From the NCBI GenBank assembly GCA_963827595.1, contig CAWHBT010000001.1, positions 434,001-498,000 of the forward strand: a DNA stretch of 64,000 bases. The letters are read 5' to 3'. The notes under the pieces were generated by a model. The model had not been told where the DNA came from and ran no database searches. It saw nothing but the letters and a program-made list of their open reading frames with translations. Positions 8,260 to 16,661 of this stretch are shown one piece after another (within the stretch, counting starts at the first letter, position 1; the number at the start of each line of letters is the position of its first letter). Source of the stretch: DATEDA01 sp963827595 (GTDB taxonomy: Bacteria; Pseudomonadota; Gammaproteobacteria; Burkholderiales; SG8-39). The position numbers and the translations under genes were made by a program.

Positions 8260-9504
8260 CTAGTTGCTGCCGCGCGCCTTCAGGAGCTCCACGCAGCTGC
8301 GCGCGATCGACTCGGTGTTGTAGGCCTTGATGTCGCCCATGCCGATGCCGTCGGGCAGGCTCGGATCGCGCTTCACCGTGCCGACGTAGAAGTTGTAGAG
8401 CGCCATGTGATCACAGGCGCGCACCTTGGTCGCGCCGGTCGGTCCCTGGAACTGCACCGTGCCCAGCATCTCGACCACGCGATCGACGTTGTCAGCCGTA
8501 CCCGCCTTCCTGATCGCCTCGGTGAGCATCCGCCCGGCGACGTAGCCGACCGGCGCCGATCCGGTGGGGTAGGTCTTCAGGCGCTTCTCCACTTCCTGGG
8601 CGAAGGCCTTGGACTGCGGCGTGTCGATCGCGTAAAACGGGTACCAGACGGTGCCCATCGTGCCGGGCGGCAGCGAGTCCTTCAGCGCCCCCATCTTGGC
8701 GAGGTCGAGGCCGTGGGCGAAGAACTGCGTCTTGCCGGTGAAGAGACCGAAGTCGCGCGCCGAGCGCAGGAAGTTCACGAGGTCCGCGCCGAACACGCCG
8801 GCGACCACCATGTCAGCCGGTTGCGCCTGCAACGCCGTCACGTGCGCGGCGAAGTCGGTGGCGCCGAGCTTCGGCCACTCCTGGCGGACGATGACGATGT
8901 CCGGCCGCACGACCTTGAGGTGCGCCAGGAAATCCTGGGCGAAGTGCTGGCCGTACTCGTAGTCGGGCGAGATCGTCGAGATCCGCTTGATGTCGGTCCG
9001 GCCCTTCAGGTGCTCGGCCATGACGCGGCCGATCTCGACCGTGGAGAGGTTCGCCCGGCCGACGTACGGATGGCCCGCCTCGCCGGTGAGCCGCTTGGTG
9101 GTCGCGAAGCCGCCGATCACGAGCACCTTGTGCTCGCGGCCCAGGTTGCCGACGGCGACCGCCGCGCCGCTGTGGATGCCGACCGTCACGAACTTGATTT
9201 TCTCCTCGAGGATCATCCGGCGAGCCTCGGTGACCGCCTTCTCGACCTGCCCGCCCATGTCGGCGGTCACCAACTGGAAGGGGCGGCCGTTGAGACCGCC
9301 AGCGGCGTTGGCCTCGTCGACCGCGATCTGGAAGCCGGTGCGGATCGTGTCGGCGATGAACGCGAAGCCGCCGCTGTAGATGTCGATCAGCCCGAGCTTG
9401 ACCGGCTCGCCGCGCGCCGGCGCCTGGGCGTGCGCTAGCATCGCGAACGCGCCGAGCGTCACCGCGCCGGTCAGCATCAATGCGCTGCGAAGGGTCCGTA
9501 GCAT
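8260..9504 (-). CDS. ABC transporter periplasmic binding protein (LivJ/LivK-like)
   Basis: A 414-residue periplasmic binding protein of the Peripla_BP_6 family (PF13458). A signal peptide (hydrophobic core, then A-H-A-Q-A) covers about residues 1-26, followed by the typical P-V-K-L-G-L-I-D-I-Y-S-G start of the mature fold. The ATG at 9504 has a GAGGAGG ribosome site; the frame extends upstream through the operator region and that part is not coding. It should deliver a ligand to LivHMGF. It is divergent from livH across a 102-base region that holds the palindromic operator, so the importer is probably induced together with the catabolic genes. Confidence 0.88.
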   Translation of the reverse strand: MLRTLRSALMLTGAVTLGAFAMLAHAQAPARGEPVKLGLIDIYSGGFAFIADTIRTGFQIAVDEANAAGGLNGRPFQLVTADMGGQVEKAVTEARRMILEEKIKFVTVGIHSGAAVAVGNLGREHKVLVIGGFATTKRLTGEAGHPYVGRANLSTVEIGRVMAEHLKGRTDIKRISTISPDYEYGQHFAQDFLAHLKVVRPDIVIVRQEWPKLGATDFAAHVTALQAQPADMVVAGVFGADLVNFLRSARDFGLFTGKTQFFAHGLDLAKMGALKDSLPPGTMGTVWYPFYAIDTPQSKAFAQEVEKRLKTYPTGSAPVGYVAGRMLTEAIRKAGTADNVDRVVEMLGTVQFQGPTGATKVRACDHMALYNFYVGTVKRDPSLPDGIGMGDIKAYNTESIARSCVELLKARGSN

Positions 9505-9537
9505 GGCCGCCGCCTCCTCGGTTGGATGCCCGCCAAA

Positions 9538-9549
9538 TTGTCCGGACAA
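9538..9549. promoter_or_regulatory. Candidate GntR operator, copy 3 (binding protein/livH intergenic)
   Basis: A perfect TTGTCCGGACAA palindrome identical to the one at 2075-2086. On the minus strand TTGACA (9566 to 9561) lies just upstream of it and is a good -35 for the binding-protein gene, so the operator falls in the -10 region. It probably controls transport on both sides. Confidence 0.65.
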
Positions 9550-9606
9550 GCGGTTCCCACTGTCAAGCGCGATCAGGCATACTCGACCCGCGCCGTCGGC
9601 CCGCCC

Positions 9607-10521
9607 ATGCTCGAACTCCTCGCCCAGCACTTCGCCTGGGTGCTAGACCCGGTGGTCCTCGCGCGCCAGACGCTCGCCGGGGTGTCGAACGGGATGCTGC
9701 TGTTTCTCATCTCCGCGGGACTGTCGCTGATCTTCGGTGTGCTGCGGATCATCAACTTCGCCCACGGCACGCTGTTCATGCTGGGCGCGCTCATCGCCGT
9801 AAGCCTGACCGGGCTCGTGCCCGAAGGCGCGGGGGCGTTTCTCGCCGCGCTCATCGGCGCGACCGCGGGGCTGGCGGTGATCGGGATCGCGATCGAGACC
9901 GGGGTGCTGCGGCGCATCTATCGCGCGCCGCACGAACTCCAGCTGCTCGTGACGTTCGCGCTGGTGTTCATCCTGGGCGACGTGGCCAAGCTCCTCTGGG
10001 GGCGCGAGGACCACTCGGTAGCGGTGCCCGGGCTGCTCGTCGGCGCCACCCACGCGTTCGGGGTGACCTTCCCGACGTACCGCCTGTTCCTGATCGCGGT
10101 GGGGATCGCGGTCGCGATCGGCCTGTGGCTCGTCCTCCACCGCACCCGCTGGGGCATCTTCGTCCGCGCGGCGACGATGGATCGCGCCATGCTGAGCGCG
10201 CTCGGCGTCAACACGCGCACGCTGTTCACCACGGTCTTCGCGCTGGGCGCGGCGCTTGCCGGCCTGGCCGGAGCGCTCGCCGCACCGGTAGTCGCGGTCG
10301 GTCCCGGGCTGCACGTCCAGGTCATCATCGACGCCTTCGTGGTGGTGGTGATCGGCGGCATGGGCAGCGTGATGGGTGCACTCGTCGCGTCGTTGCTCGT
10401 GGGCATCGTCAATGCGTTCGGGGTGCTCGCCTTTCCAGGGCTAGCGGTCGTTCTCACCTTCGCCTGCATGGCGATCGTGCTGATCGTGCGCCCGTGGGGC
10501 CTGTTCGGGGTCCCCGAGTGA
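9607..10521 (+). CDS. livH: ABC permease LivH
   Basis: A 304-residue permease of the BPD_transp_2 family (PF02653) with about eight hydrophobic segments, the first starting near residue 15. The GLSLIFGVLRIINFAHG stretch after the first helices is the LivH hallmark, and a conserved cytoplasmic ALGV segment contacts the ATPases. ATG 9607 was chosen over an upstream ATG at 9526, which would run the coding region through the operator and add a non-hydrophobic tail. It overlaps livM (GTGA). Confidence 0.88.
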   Translation: MLELLAQHFAWVLDPVVLARQTLAGVSNGMLLFLISAGLSLIFGVLRIINFAHGTLFMLGALIAVSLTGLVPEGAGAFLAALIGATAGLAVIGIAIETGVLRRIYRAPHELQLLVTFALVFILGDVAKLLWGREDHSVAVPGLLVGATHAFGVTFPTYRLFLIAVGIAVAIGLWLVLHRTRWGIFVRAATMDRAMLSALGVNTRTLFTTVFALGAALAGLAGALAAPVVAVGPGLHVQVIIDAFVVVVIGGMGSVMGALVASLLVGIVNAFGVLAFPGLAVVLTFACMAIVLIVRPWGLFGVPE

Positions 10522-11441
10522 ATCGCACCGCCCTGGGCTGGCTGTGCGGTGCGATCGCGCTGGTCGCGTTGCCCGCCGTGCTGTCGGACTTCTGGCTCTT
10601 CATCGCGATCGAGGTCCTGGCGTTCGCGCTCTATGCGGTGAGCTTCAACGTCCTGCTCGGCTACGGCGGCATGCTGTCGTTCGGTCACGCCGCCTTCTTC
10701 GGCGTCGGCGGGTACGCGGCCGCGCTCTTCGTCAAGAAGGCCGGCCTTTCCGCCACCCTCGGGTTCGCGCTGCAGCCGTTCGTCGCCATGGCGGCGGCCG
10801 CCGTCGGCGCCGCGATCATCGGGTTCTTCTCGGTGCGTCGCTCCGGCATTTACTTCGCGATGCTCACGTTCGCGTTCCAGATGCTGCTCTACACGATCGC
10901 GCTCAAGGCGACCGGTCTGACCGGCGGCGACGACGGCATCACCGGCCTCAAGCCCCCGGGGGCGCTGGGACAGCCGGTGGTCTACTACTACTTCGCGCTC
11001 GCGCTGGTGAGCGCGTCGCTCTACGTCCTGTTTCGCCTGGTGAGCTCGCCCTTCGGGTATACGCTTCGCGCGCTGCGCTCGAACGCGCGCCGCGTCGAGC
11101 ACATCGGGGTCGACGTTCGCGCCCACCAGCTGGCGACCTTCATCGTCAGCGGCGCCTTCGCCGGCCTCGCCGGCGCGCTGTTCGCGCTGTCGAGCGGCAA
11201 CGTGTTTCCCGGCTGGCTCAACTGGACGGCGAGCGCCACGCCGATCGTGATGGCGGTGCTCGGCGGGGTCCACACCTTCCTCGGTCCGGCGCTCGGCGCC
11301 GCCGTGTACGTGGTGCTCGAGGTCCTGGTGAGCGGGCGAACCGAGTACTGGCCGCTCACGATGGGCGTCATCATCCTCGTCCTCGTGCTGCTGATGCCCG
11401 ACGGGCTGATGGGCCTGAGGCGCGCCAGGCGATCCGCATGA
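10518..11441 (+). CDS. livM: ABC permease LivM
   Basis: A 307-residue partner permease (PF02653). A GTG start at 10518 overlaps the livH stop by 4 bases, so translation is coupled. Many hydrophobic segments are seen, with the family marker GYGGMLSFGHAAFFGVGGY after the first two helices and an ALRSNARRVEHIGVD loop that meets the ATPases. Together with LivH it forms the transmembrane channel. It is followed by a 55-base spacer holding a short repeat-like element before livG. Confidence 0.88.
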   Translation: MNRTALGWLCGAIALVALPAVLSDFWLFIAIEVLAFALYAVSFNVLLGYGGMLSFGHAAFFGVGGYAAALFVKKAGLSATLGFALQPFVAMAAAAVGAAIIGFFSVRRSGIYFAMLTFAFQMLLYTIALKATGLTGGDDGITGLKPPGALGQPVVYYYFALALVSASLYVLFRLVSSPFGYTLRALRSNARRVEHIGVDVRAHQLATFIVSGAFAGLAGALFALSSGNVFPGWLNWTASATPIVMAVLGGVHTFLGPALGAAVYVVLEVLVSGRTEYWPLTMGVIILVLVLLMPDGLMGLRRARRSA

Positions 11442-11500
11442 GCGCGCCGGGCCGCCCCAAGCGCGAATCCTTGCCGCGAAGCGACAAGGTAGCCCGATGA
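11438..11500 (+). repeat. Possible dispersed spacer repeat with a 20-codon ORF between livM and livG
   Basis: The spacer carries GGGCCGCCCCAAGCGCG and then a GCGAAGCGACAAGGTAGCCCG stretch in two parts running up to the livG start. From memory, short spacers with CGGGCCGC-CCCAAG and GCGAAGC-GAAGGT blocks recur between operon genes in Burkholderiales, so I suspect a dispersed element. The ATG at 11438 overlaps the livM stop and would encode a 20-residue peptide rich in Arg, Lys and Pro, ending inside the livG start. I see only one copy in this window and do not claim the peptide is made. Confidence 0.35.
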
Positions 11501-12276
11501 CGGCAAGCGGCGAGCCGATTCTGCGCGTCGAGTCCCTGGTGAAGCGCTTCGGCGGGCTGCAGGCGCTCGGCGGCGTCGACCTGACGGTCGCACGCGGCGA
11601 GTTTCGCGCGATCATCGGGCCGAACGGCGCCGGCAAGAGCACGTTCTTCAATGCGATGACCGGCGTGCTGCGCCCCGACTCCGGCTGCGTGACTTTCGAG
11701 GGGCGCGAGGTCACGGGCGAGCGGCCGCACGTCCTGGCGCGCAGCGGAGTCGCGCGCACCTTCCAGATCACGAGCGTGTTCCACGACCTGACCGCGCTCG
11801 AGAACGTCCAGGTCGCGCTGCTCGCGCACGCGCGCCGCGCCTGGAGCGTCTGGCCGCGGGCGAGCACCCTCTACGCCGGGCGTGCGCAGGAGCTGCTGGC
11901 GCTCGTGGGGCTCGACGGCAGCGCGCGGCGGCTGGCGGGAACGCTCGCGCACGGCGACCAGAAGCGGCTCGAGCTCGCGATCGCGCTCGCCGGCGAGCCC
12001 CGGCTGCTGCTCCTCGACGAGCCCACCGCCGGAATGGCCGCGCAGGAGCGCATCGAATCGATTACGCTGGTGCATCGCGTCGCGCGCGAGCTCGGGCTGT
12101 CCTGCGTCTTCACCGAACACGACATGGCCGTCGTGTTCGCCGTCGCGACGCGCATCACCGTGATGCACCAGGGCCGGGTGCTCGCCGAGGGCACGCCCGC
12201 GGAGGTGCGCGCCCGTCCCGAGGTCCAGCAGGTCTATCTGGGCGAAGCGGTGGCGCCCCCCGGAGCCCGCGCATGA
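11497..12276 (+). CDS. livG: Branched-chain-type ABC transporter ATPase LivG
   Basis: A 259-residue ABC ATPase with Walker A GPNGAGKST at 41-49 and Walker B LLLLDEPTAGM. The usual LSGGQ signature reads LAHGDQK, a degenerate form known among LivG proteins. The C-terminal L-A-E-G-T-P-A-E-V extension marks it as LivG (BCA_ABC_TP_C). It pairs with LivF to power the importer. Its stop overlaps the acyl-CoA dehydrogenase start by 4 bases (ATGA), so transport and catabolism share one transcript. Confidence 0.9.
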   Translation: MTASGEPILRVESLVKRFGGLQALGGVDLTVARGEFRAIIGPNGAGKSTFFNAMTGVLRPDSGCVTFEGREVTGERPHVLARSGVARTFQITSVFHDLTALENVQVALLAHARRAWSVWPRASTLYAGRAQELLALVGLDGSARRLAGTLAHGDQKRLELAIALAGEPRLLLLDEPTAGMAAQERIESITLVHRVARELGLSCVFTEHDMAVVFAVATRITVMHQGRVLAEGTPAEVRARPEVQQVYLGEAVAPPGARA

Positions 12277-13430
12277 ACTTCGACCGGGTCCCGGAGCACG
12301 AGCTGCTGCGCGACAGCGTCCGGGCGTTCTTGGACCGCGAGCTGCCGGAGGAGCGGATCCGCGAGCTCGATCGGCTGCGCCGCATCCCGCGCGAGCTGTG
12401 GCAACGCTTCGCGCAGCTCGGCTGGATGGGACTGTCGGTGCCGACCGAGTTTGGCGGCAGCGGCGCGGACGTGACGACGAGCGCGGTCCTGTGCGAGGAG
12501 CTTGCGCGGCGCTTTCCGTCGCTCGCGACCGACTGGCTCCTCGTGTCGATGACGGCGCGCGTGCTGCGCGAGTCCGCGACGCCCGCGCAGCAGGCCGCGC
12601 TCCTGCCGCGGCTCGCCGCCGGCGAGTTCCTGATGAGCTTCGGCATGAGCGAACCCGACGGCGGTACCGACGTCCTCGCGCTCAAGACGCGGGCGACGCT
12701 GGAGGGCGGCGAGTGGGTCATCCGCGGGCAGAAGCTCTACACGTCGCTCGCCGACGACGCCGACGCGATCCTGGTGCTGTGCCGCACCGACCCGGCCGAG
12801 GACGCGAAGCGCGCGCGCGGCCTGTCGCTCGTGCTCGTGCCGCGCCGTCAGCCGGCGGTCCAGGTGCGCCGGCTCGAGCTGATGGGCATGCGCGCGGCGT
12901 GCACCTGCGAGGTGTTCCTCGACGGCGCGCGCGCCCCCGCCGACGCGCTCGTCGGCGAGCGCGGGCGCGGCTGGCCGACGCTGCTCCGCACGCTCGACGA
13001 AGAGCGCATCCTGTGCGCCGCGATGTACGTCGGCATCGTCGGCGCGGCGCTCGACCAGGCGCTCCAGTACGCGCGGGACCGCCACGCGTTCGGCCGCCCC
13101 ATCGGCGGTTTCCAGGCCGTGCAGCACCCGCTCGCCGACACCGCGGTCGACCTCGAGCAGATCCGCCTGCTCACCGCCAAGGCCGCCTGGCTGCAGAGCA
13201 ACGGGCGCGACTGCGCCACCGAGGCGGCCATGGCGAAGCTCGCCGCCAGCGAAGCTGCGATCCGCGCGACCGACCGGTGCATGCGCGTGCTGGGCGGCTA
13301 TGGCATGGTCGAGCTGACGGCGATGGAGCGGCTGTTCCGGGACGCGCGGCTCGGCCCCTTCAGCCCCATCTCGAACGAGATGGCGCGCAACTTCGTCGGC
13401 GAGCGCCTGGGGCTGGCGCGGAGCTACTGA
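12273..13430 (+). CDS. Acyl-CoA dehydrogenase
   Basis: A 385-residue FAD acyl-CoA dehydrogenase (PF02771, PF02770, PF00441). The M-S-F-G-M-S-E-P-D-G-G-T-D segment binds FAD and substrate in the middle domain, and RHAFGRPIGGFQAVQHPLAD and LGGYGM mark the C-terminal helical domain. Where many members have E-G-T-S-E-I-Q with the catalytic Glu, this one has S-P-I-S-N-E-M, so the base must lie elsewhere or the protein acts in a heteromer, as in steroid side-chain enzymes. It should put an alpha,beta double bond into a CoA ester, feeding the hydratase genes downstream. Confidence 0.88.
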   Translation: MNFDRVPEHELLRDSVRAFLDRELPEERIRELDRLRRIPRELWQRFAQLGWMGLSVPTEFGGSGADVTTSAVLCEELARRFPSLATDWLLVSMTARVLRESATPAQQAALLPRLAAGEFLMSFGMSEPDGGTDVLALKTRATLEGGEWVIRGQKLYTSLADDADAILVLCRTDPAEDAKRARGLSLVLVPRRQPAVQVRRLELMGMRAACTCEVFLDGARAPADALVGERGRGWPTLLRTLDEERILCAAMYVGIVGAALDQALQYARDRHAFGRPIGGFQAVQHPLADTAVDLEQIRLLTAKAAWLQSNGRDCATEAAMAKLAASEAAIRATDRCMRVLGGYGMVELTAMERLFRDARLGPFSPISNEMARNFVGERLGLARSY

Positions 13431-13432
13431 CG

Positions 13433-14599
13433 ATGAGCATCAAGGGACGCGCGTGCATCGCCGGGGCGTTCGAGCACCCGACGCGGAAGGCGGCGGAAAA
13501 ATCGGTCGCGCAGCTGCATGCCGAGGTGGCGAACGGCGCGCTCGCCGACGCGGGTCTCGACAAGCGCGACGTCGACGGGTATTTCTGCGCCGGCGACGCG
13601 CCGGGCCTCGGCCCCCTGTCGATGATCGACTATCTCGGCCTGAGGGTGCGCCACGTCGATTCGACCGAGACCGGCGGCTCCTCGTACCTCGTGCACGTCG
13701 CCCACGCCGCCGAGGCCATCGCGGCCGGCCGGTGCAACGCCGCGCTGATCACGCTCGCCGGGCGACCGCGCTCGGAGGGCTCGAGCGGCACCCAGCCGCG
13801 CAGCTACGGCGCATCCGCCCCCGACGCCGCGTTCGAGCATCCCTACGGCCCGGCGACGGTGAACATGTACGGGATGTGCGCGATGCGGCACATGCACGAG
13901 TTCGGCACGACCAGTGCGCAGCTCGCCTGGATCAAGGTGGCCGCGTCGCACCACGCGCAGCACAACCCGCACGCGATGCTGCGCCAGGTCGTGACGGTGG
14001 GCGAGGTGCTCGACTCGCCGGTCATCGCCGATCCCCTGCACCGCCTCGATTGCTGCGTCGTGAGCGACGGTGGCGGCGCGTTGGTGGTGACGCGGCCCGA
14101 GATCGCGCGCGATCTGAAGCGGCCTATCGTGCGCGTGATCGGGGCAGCCGAGGCGGTGAAGGGACAGTCCGGCGGGAAGATCGATCTCACGTATTCGGCC
14201 GCCGCATGGTCCGGTGCGGCCGCGTTCGCCGAGGCCGGCGTGACGCCGGCCGACATCCGGTACGCGTCGCTCTACGACAGCTTCACGATCACGGTCCTCT
14301 TCCAGCTCGAAGATCTCGGTTTTTGCGGCAAGGGCGAGGGCGGGCGGTTCGTCGCCGACGGCAACCTGATCGCGGGCGTGGGCCGGGTGCCGGTCAACAC
14401 CGACGGCGGCGGGCTGTCGAACAACCATCCGGCCAATCGCGGCGGTATGACGAAGGCGATCGAAGCGGTGCGGCAGCTGCGGGGGGAAGCGCATCCGGCG
14501 GTACAGGTGAAGGACTGCGGCCTCGCCCTGGCGAATGGCATCGGCGGGCAACTCGGGTCCCGACACAGCAGCGCGACCCTGATCATGGAGCGAGGCTGA
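13433..14599 (+). CDS. Thiolase-like protein, probable DUF35-dependent retro-aldolase
   Basis: A 388-residue protein of the thiolase/SCP-x fold. The segment that carries the nucleophilic Cys in true thiolases reads E-T-G-G-S-S with no Cys, and the usual HDCF motif is Y-D-S-F. These changes, and the DUF35 OB-fold gene 3 bases downstream, match the Ltp2/ChsH2-DUF35 type of aldolase that cleaves beta-hydroxyacyl-CoA side chains of steroids. I therefore infer retro-aldol cleavage rather than thiolysis. ATG 13433 lies 2 bases after the dehydrogenase stop, in the same operon. Confidence 0.8.
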   Translation: MSIKGRACIAGAFEHPTRKAAEKSVAQLHAEVANGALADAGLDKRDVDGYFCAGDAPGLGPLSMIDYLGLRVRHVDSTETGGSSYLVHVAHAAEAIAAGRCNAALITLAGRPRSEGSSGTQPRSYGASAPDAAFEHPYGPATVNMYGMCAMRHMHEFGTTSAQLAWIKVAASHHAQHNPHAMLRQVVTVGEVLDSPVIADPLHRLDCCVVSDGGGALVVTRPEIARDLKRPIVRVIGAAEAVKGQSGGKIDLTYSAAAWSGAAAFAEAGVTPADIRYASLYDSFTITVLFQLEDLGFCGKGEGGRFVADGNLIAGVGRVPVNTDGGGLSNNHPANRGGMTKAIEAVRQLRGEAHPAVQVKDCGLALANGIGGQLGSRHSSATLIMERG

Positions 14600-14602
14600 C
14601 CC

Positions 14603-14995
14603 GTGTCCGGCACCGTTCACGCGATCCCCTCCCCGCCGGTCAACGCCGAGAATCAGGCGTTCTTCGACGCCGCCCGCGCGGGCCGGCTGCTCGTCGGGCG
14701 ATGCGCCGCGTGCGGCGAGTTCCACTACTACCCGCGCGCGGTCTGCCCGTTCTGCGCGAGCGAGCGCACCGAATGGGTCCCCGCGCAGGGCCGCGGGCGC
14801 ATCTACTCGTTCAGCGTGATGCGCCGCGTCGCGGCACCGTATGCCATCGCGTACGTAACGCTCGACGAGGGCGTCACTATGCTCACCAACCTCGTCGACT
14901 GCGACTTCGACCGCCTGCGCATCGGCGACCCGGTGCGCCTCGTCTTCAAGGCCGCCGAGGGCGGCGAGATGATTCCGATGTTCACGCCAGAATGA
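14603..14995 (+). CDS. Zn-ribbon OB-fold protein (DUF35), aldolase or thiolase partner
   Basis: A 130-residue protein with an N-terminal rubredoxin-like zinc ribbon (C34-A-A-C37 and C48-P-F-C51) and a C-terminal OB-fold (PF12172, PF01796). Such proteins bind tightly to thiolase-like partners and complete their acyl-CoA sites; in steroid degradation the pair forms a retro-aldolase. It starts with GTG 3 bases after the thiolase-like gene and its stop overlaps the next start (ATGA), consistent with a stable complex made in fixed ratio. Confidence 0.88.
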   Translation: MSGTVHAIPSPPVNAENQAFFDAARAGRLLVGRCAACGEFHYYPRAVCPFCASERTEWVPAQGRGRIYSFSVMRRVAAPYAIAYVTLDEGVTMLTNLVDCDFDRLRIGDPVRLVFKAAEGGEMIPMFTPE

Positions 14996-16158
14996 CGCTC
15001 AGCGCCATCAAGCCCGCGCGCTTTCCCTGGTTCGACTATTCGCGCTATTCGTTCTCGCTCGGATTGCGGACCGCGACCGGCGCGTATCTTTCCGGCCACA
15101 CCGCGTCCGAGTACGACCCAGACGCCAAGCGCATCGTCGTCCGCGCCGGGATGACCGCGCAGGTCCGGACCGCCTACGCCAAGATCGGCGCGATCCTCGA
15201 GGCGGGCGGGTTCGGCTACGGCGACGTCGTCCGGGTCGTGGAGTACGTCCGGCCGGAAGGCATCGAGCGCTACGCCGAAGCGGCGGCGGTGCGCGCAGAG
15301 GTGTTCGGCGCGCATCGGCCGGCGGTGAACACCGTGCCGGTGAAGAGCCTGCTCCGCCCCGACGCGCTCATCGAGATCGAGGTGACGGCGGGGCCGGTCG
15401 GGTCGACGGCCGCGCTCGGCGCCGGCCTCCCGGCGGCGCGCGAGTCCGCCGGCGTCGTGTTCCTCCCGTCGATACAGCCGGTCGACGATCACGGCGCCGT
15501 CATCGGCGCCGGCGACCTCGTCGCCCAGACTCAAGCGATCTTCGAGCGCGCCGCCCGGCTGCTCGCCGCGCTCGGGCTCGGGTTCGATCGCGTGGTGAAG
15601 ACCGTGGACTACCTCACGCCCGCGGCGCTCTCGGCCTACAGGGCCACCGGCCGGGTGCGGAAGGACCGTCTGGGGCCGGTCTATCCCGGAGCGGCCGGGA
15701 TCCTGATGCCGCGGCTCCTGCATCCGGAGGCGCTCATCCAGTACGACTTCATCGCGACCCGCGACGCGCCGGTCGCCGTGAATCCGGGCTGGGCGCGCTA
15801 CCAGAAGCTCACGTACAGCCCGGCGGTTCGCGCCGGCAAGCTGCTCTTCATGTCCGGACAGGGCGCGCTCGATCCGGCGACCGAGCGCGTCGTCTTCGAT
15901 GGCGACGTCGTGGCGCAGGCCGAGTACACGTACCAGAACGTCCTGAAGGTCGTCGCGGCGGCCGGAGGCGGGCCGCAGCACCTGGCGAAGACGATCGAGT
16001 ACGTGACGCCGGACGCGCTCGCGCGCTACCGGGAAGTGGCGGGCGTTCGCACCAGGCTGCTGCGCGCGCCCTACCCGGCATCGACCGGCCTGGTCTGCGA
16101 GGCGCTGCTGCGGCCCGAGATGCAGATCGAGGTCGATCCGTTCGCGGTCCTCGACTGA
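14992..16158 (+). CDS. Triple-domain RidA/YjgF family protein
   Basis: A 388-residue protein in which three RidA-like domains (about 20-130, 145-255 and 270-388) follow each other. Each shows an F-x-S-G-x-x-A-type strand, a V-V-K-T-V-D/E-Y-V/L-T/R-P segment and an A-x-x-x-V/L-x-x-x-x-L-L-R/H-P-E/D-A/M-x-I-x-x-x segment; the third has F-M-S-G-Q-G-A. RidA proteins (PF01042) are normally about 130 residues and form trimers of 2-aminoacrylate/imine deaminases. Here a pseudo-trimer may sit on one chain. It is coupled to the DUF35 gene by ATGA. In catabolic operons, relatives act as hydrolases or deaminases of ring-cleavage products; the role here is unknown. Confidence 0.82.
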   Translation: MTLSAIKPARFPWFDYSRYSFSLGLRTATGAYLSGHTASEYDPDAKRIVVRAGMTAQVRTAYAKIGAILEAGGFGYGDVVRVVEYVRPEGIERYAEAAAVRAEVFGAHRPAVNTVPVKSLLRPDALIEIEVTAGPVGSTAALGAGLPAARESAGVVFLPSIQPVDDHGAVIGAGDLVAQTQAIFERAARLLAALGLGFDRVVKTVDYLTPAALSAYRATGRVRKDRLGPVYPGAAGILMPRLLHPEALIQYDFIATRDAPVAVNPGWARYQKLTYSPAVRAGKLLFMSGQGALDPATERVVFDGDVVAQAEYTYQNVLKVVAAAGGGPQHLAKTIEYVTPDALARYREVAGVRTRLLRAPYPASTGLVCEALLRPEMQIEVDPFAVLD

Positions 16159-16166
16159 CCGCCGTG

Positions 16167-16661
16167 ATGCTGCTCACCGACGAGCTGAAGGCCTGGATCG
16201 GGCGCGAAGCGCACTACCCGGCGCGCGAGGAGCTCGGCCGGGCGTCGATCCGCTACTTCGCGCTCGCCATGGGCGACGACAACCCGCTGTACGTCGACGA
16301 GGCGTACGCGAAGGCGGCCGGCTATCCGTCCGTGATCGCGCCGCCGACGCTGATCTGCGAGACCTGCCAGTACGCGCACCGGCCGCCCGACGACGACGGC
16401 TACATCGGCCACCAATGGCACCTGCCGGTCACCGGCTGCCGCGTGATCCGCGCCGGCAACGACTACGACTTCGTGCGGCCGATCCTGCCGGGTGACCGGA
16501 TCTCGGTCACCTGGACGCTGGAGGACATCGTCGAGCGCGGCGCCTCGCGCGGCGGGACACAGCTCTTCGTCACGTCGATCGCGCGCTACCGCGACGCCGA
16601 CGGCGCGCTCGTCGCGATCAACCGCGAAACCCTCGTCTATCAGCCGCTGGCGCCGGCATGA
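16167..16661 (+). CDS. MaoC-like dehydratase, N-terminal hot-dog type (FAS1-like)
   Basis: About 164 residues of the FAS1-like dehydratase/MaoC N-terminal type (PF13452): I-R-Y-F-A-L-A-M-G-D-D-N-P-L-Y and P-S-V-I-A-P-P-T mark the fold. These subunits usually lack the catalytic pair and pair with a MaoC-domain partner, which is the next gene. GTG 16164 directly before the ATG is an alternative start with one more residue. The two together should form a heteromeric enoyl-CoA hydratase, as ChsH1 with the ChsH2 N-domain do. Confidence 0.82.
   Translation: MLLTDELKAWIGREAHYPAREELGRASIRYFALAMGDDNPLYVDEAYAKAAGYPSVIAPPTLICETCQYAHRPPDDDGYIGHQWHLPVTGCRVIRAGNDYDFVRPILPGDRISVTWTLEDIVERGASRGGTQLFVTSIARYRDADGALVAINRETLVYQPLAPA

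Noticed and set aside
7303..9438. Long plus-strand open frame of 711 codons
   Set aside because: It is antisense to livF and the binding-protein gene, and its composition (Arg, Gly, Ala, His) has no family features.
9526..9606. Upstream ATG extension of livH
   Set aside because: It would place coding sequence over the conserved operator and adds no hydrophobic or conserved residues.
15850..15861. TGTCCGGACA inside the triple RidA gene, resembling the GntR operator
   Set aside because: It encodes M-S-G-Q in a conserved RidA motif and lacks the outer TT/AA bases, so it is a coding coincidence.
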